NCBI GenBank assembly: GCA_902782875.1
Contig: CACZPE010000205.1
Coordinates: 1-6,687 of the forward strand
DNA length: 6,687 nucleotides
Source: an uncultured Ruminococcus sp.
GTDB taxonomy: Bacteria > Bacillota_A > Clostridia > Oscillospirales > Ruminococcaceae
Direction: 5' to 3'
The stretch's first letter is position 1; every line of letters begins with the position of its first letter. A program made the position numbers and the translations under genes. Under the pieces are notes generated by a model. That model had not been told where the DNA came from. It saw only the letters and a program-made list of their open reading frames with translations, and did not search any database. This document shows, piece by piece, positions 5,666-6,687 of the stretch.

Positions 5666-6376
5666 TCAGATATGAATACCGCCGTTTACCCCGAGTATCT
5701 GCCCTGTGATGAAGTCAGATCTCTCATCGGCAAAGAAAAGCGCCGCTCTCGCCACATCATATGGCCTGCCTATACGCCCGACGGGAGTTTCATCGCAGAG
5801 CTCCCTCATGGTCTGTTCATCGTGGCAAGCGTTCATATCGGTATCTATAACACCGGGCGTAATGCAGTTGACGGTTATCCCCGACGGACCAAGTTCCTTT
5901 GCAAGAGCCTTTGTAAGGCCTATTACAGCTGCCTTTGCCGCCGAATAGTGGACCTCGCAGGAGCCGCCCGTTTCTCCCCACATAGAGGAGATATTTATTA
6001 TCCTGCCGTATTTATTGTGTATCATATGCGGCAGGAATGCGTGTATCAGTGCGTAGTCGCCCTTGACGCTCACATCCATCATCCTGTCCCACATGCTCTC
6101 GGTGATATCCCCGAACAGCGCCTGTTCGGAGATTCCTGCGTTGTTTATCAGCACATCGGTCCTGCCGTTTTCAAGTATCTTCGCGGCAGTCTCATGGACC
6201 ATCTCATAGTCGGACACGTCGCAGCGGTACATATAAAAGCCCTGCGAACGCATATCCTCCGCTATGTCCTCACTGTTCAGATACAGTCCCGCTACGGTAT
6301 ACCCTTCGCTTCTGAAAAGCTCCGCACAGGCTCTGCCTATGCCTCTTGTAGCCCCTGTTATGACCGCAGTGCTCAT
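5666..6376 (-). CDS. FabG-like short-chain dehydrogenase, possibly the EF-P 5-aminopentanone reductase (YmfI type)
   Basis: This is a 236-residue classical SDR, full length, cytoplasmic and probably NADP(H)-dependent. Visible motifs are the Rossmann glycine motif TGATRGIG (7-14), CDV (52-54), NNAG (78-81), catalytic Ser131, and Y144-x3-K148 in HYSAAK, followed by PG (174-175). The Asn of the catalytic tetrad, expected in the helix after W96, is Ser103 (codon AGC), an unusual change. The stretch INISSMWGETGG with CEVHYSAAK recalls the Firmicutes proteins annotated as elongation factor P 5-aminopentanone reductase, but from memory only. A 3-oxoacyl-ACP reductase or other carbonyl reductase is the alternative, and no fab genes are adjacent. 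The ATG overlaps the stop of the YfhO-like gene by 4 bases (ATGA), showing translational coupling. Confidence 0.93.
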   Translation of the reverse strand: MSTAVITGATRGIGRACAELFRSEGYTVAGLYLNSEDIAEDMRSQGFYMYRCDVSDYEMVHETAAKILENGRTDVLINNAGISEQALFGDITESMWDRMMDVSVKGDYALIHAFLPHMIHNKYGRIINISSMWGETGGSCEVHYSAAKAAVIGLTKALAKELGPSGITVNCITPGVIDTDMNACHDEQTMRELCDETPVGRIGRPYDVARAALFFADERSDFITGQILGVNGGIHI

Positions 6377-6687
6377 ATCTTCTTTTCCTTCCCCGTGCGC
6401 TCGCGCTTTGAGGGCACGAGCAGTGCGAGTGCGATAATAGCCAGCAGTCCTGCAACAGACAGTATTATACCGTGCTTTAATCCCTTCGGGAAGAATTTCA
6501 TCTCAATATCATGCTGTCCTGCAGTGAGGGGCACACCTATGAGTGCATCGCACACCTCGACAGGCTCTGTTTCAACGCCGTCCACGAGTATCGTCCAGCC
6601 GGGCTCCCAGCTTATCGTGGTGAACATTATTCCGTCCTTTTCGGCGTTTATGGTACCCTTGATATGATCCTCGCTGAAGGAGGTCAC
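6373..6687 (-). CDS. YfhO-like membrane protein, C-terminal fragment
   Basis: About 104 C-terminal residues of a larger protein running off the right edge are visible. The first codon in view is an internal GTG, not a start. The visible part has an extracytoplasmic beta-rich segment with FTTISWEPGWTILVDG, then a turn with PLTAGQHDIEMKFFPKGL. One membrane helix (about residues 73-92 of the fragment) and a Lys/Arg-rich tail follow. This is the usual ending of large bacterial YfhO-family proteins. In Bacilli and Listeria these are polytopic membrane proteins tied to glycosylation of cell-surface polymers such as lipoteichoic acid. Its exact role here is unknown. It overlaps the SDR start by 4 bases and heads the visible part of the operon. 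Confidence 0.85.
   Translation of the reverse strand: MTSFSEDHIKGTINAEKDGIMFTTISWEPGWTILVDGVETEPVEVCDALIGVPLTAGQHDIEMKFFPKGLKHGIILSVAGLLAIIALALLVPSKRERTGKEKKI

Noticed and set aside
5672..6667. 331-codon plus-strand ORF opposite the SDR and YfhO-like genes
   Set aside because: It is long but antisense to two recognisable proteins, has no RBS, and its composition is that of a mirrored coding frame.
6373..6687. Complete 104-residue protein starting at the window edge
   Set aside because: The first codon is GTG at the very edge, with no RBS in view, and the sequence matches the C-terminal end of a much larger YfhO-type protein.

Overview
The window looks like the chromosome of a Gram-positive gut or rumen clostridium of the Ruminococcus/Oscillospiraceae type. 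The evidence is strong AGGAGG-like ribosome binding sites, heavy use of ATA and TAT codons in moderate-GC genes, AT-rich intergenic promoters, and protein families typical of that group. This placement is an inference from style and gene content. I saw no rRNA, tRNA, CRISPR array, transposase or phage gene.

Layout: nearly everything lies on the minus strand and is best read from right to left. At the right edge is the C-terminal end of a YfhO-like membrane protein. It overlaps by 4 bases a FabG-like short-chain dehydrogenase (SDR). After 15 bases comes a split ThrE-type exporter, with a large YjjP-like subunit followed by a small YjjB-like subunit. These four genes form one tight operon. A roughly 260-base non-coding stretch follows (about 4086-4343), built of three degenerate, structured tandem units of 96-97 bp. 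Next is formate-tetrahydrofolate ligase (fhs), which has its own near-consensus promoter. Then comes an AT-rich 190-base control region with a 22-bp palindrome. It precedes a two-gene signalling unit: a CheY-like single-domain receiver and a CheX-like phosphatase carrying four 29-residue N-terminal repeats. That unit ends in a strong hairpin terminator. A small orphan gene of 132 codons follows on the minus strand. It faces a 71-codon plus-strand gene across a shared bidirectional terminator. The first 69 bases appear to be the end of another plus-strand gene.

How the genes work together: fhs supplies 10-formyl-tetrahydrofolate for one-carbon metabolism. The receiver and the CheX-like protein probably act as a phosphorylation/dephosphorylation pair, with the repeats adding a second input or a docking surface. 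The two exporter subunits assemble into one membrane transporter. The SDR may act in elongation factor P modification or as a general carbonyl reductase. The most unusual items are the repeat-CheX fusion with its receiver partner, the three-unit structured repeat upstream of fhs, and the palindrome sitting where the receiver gene's -35 box should be.
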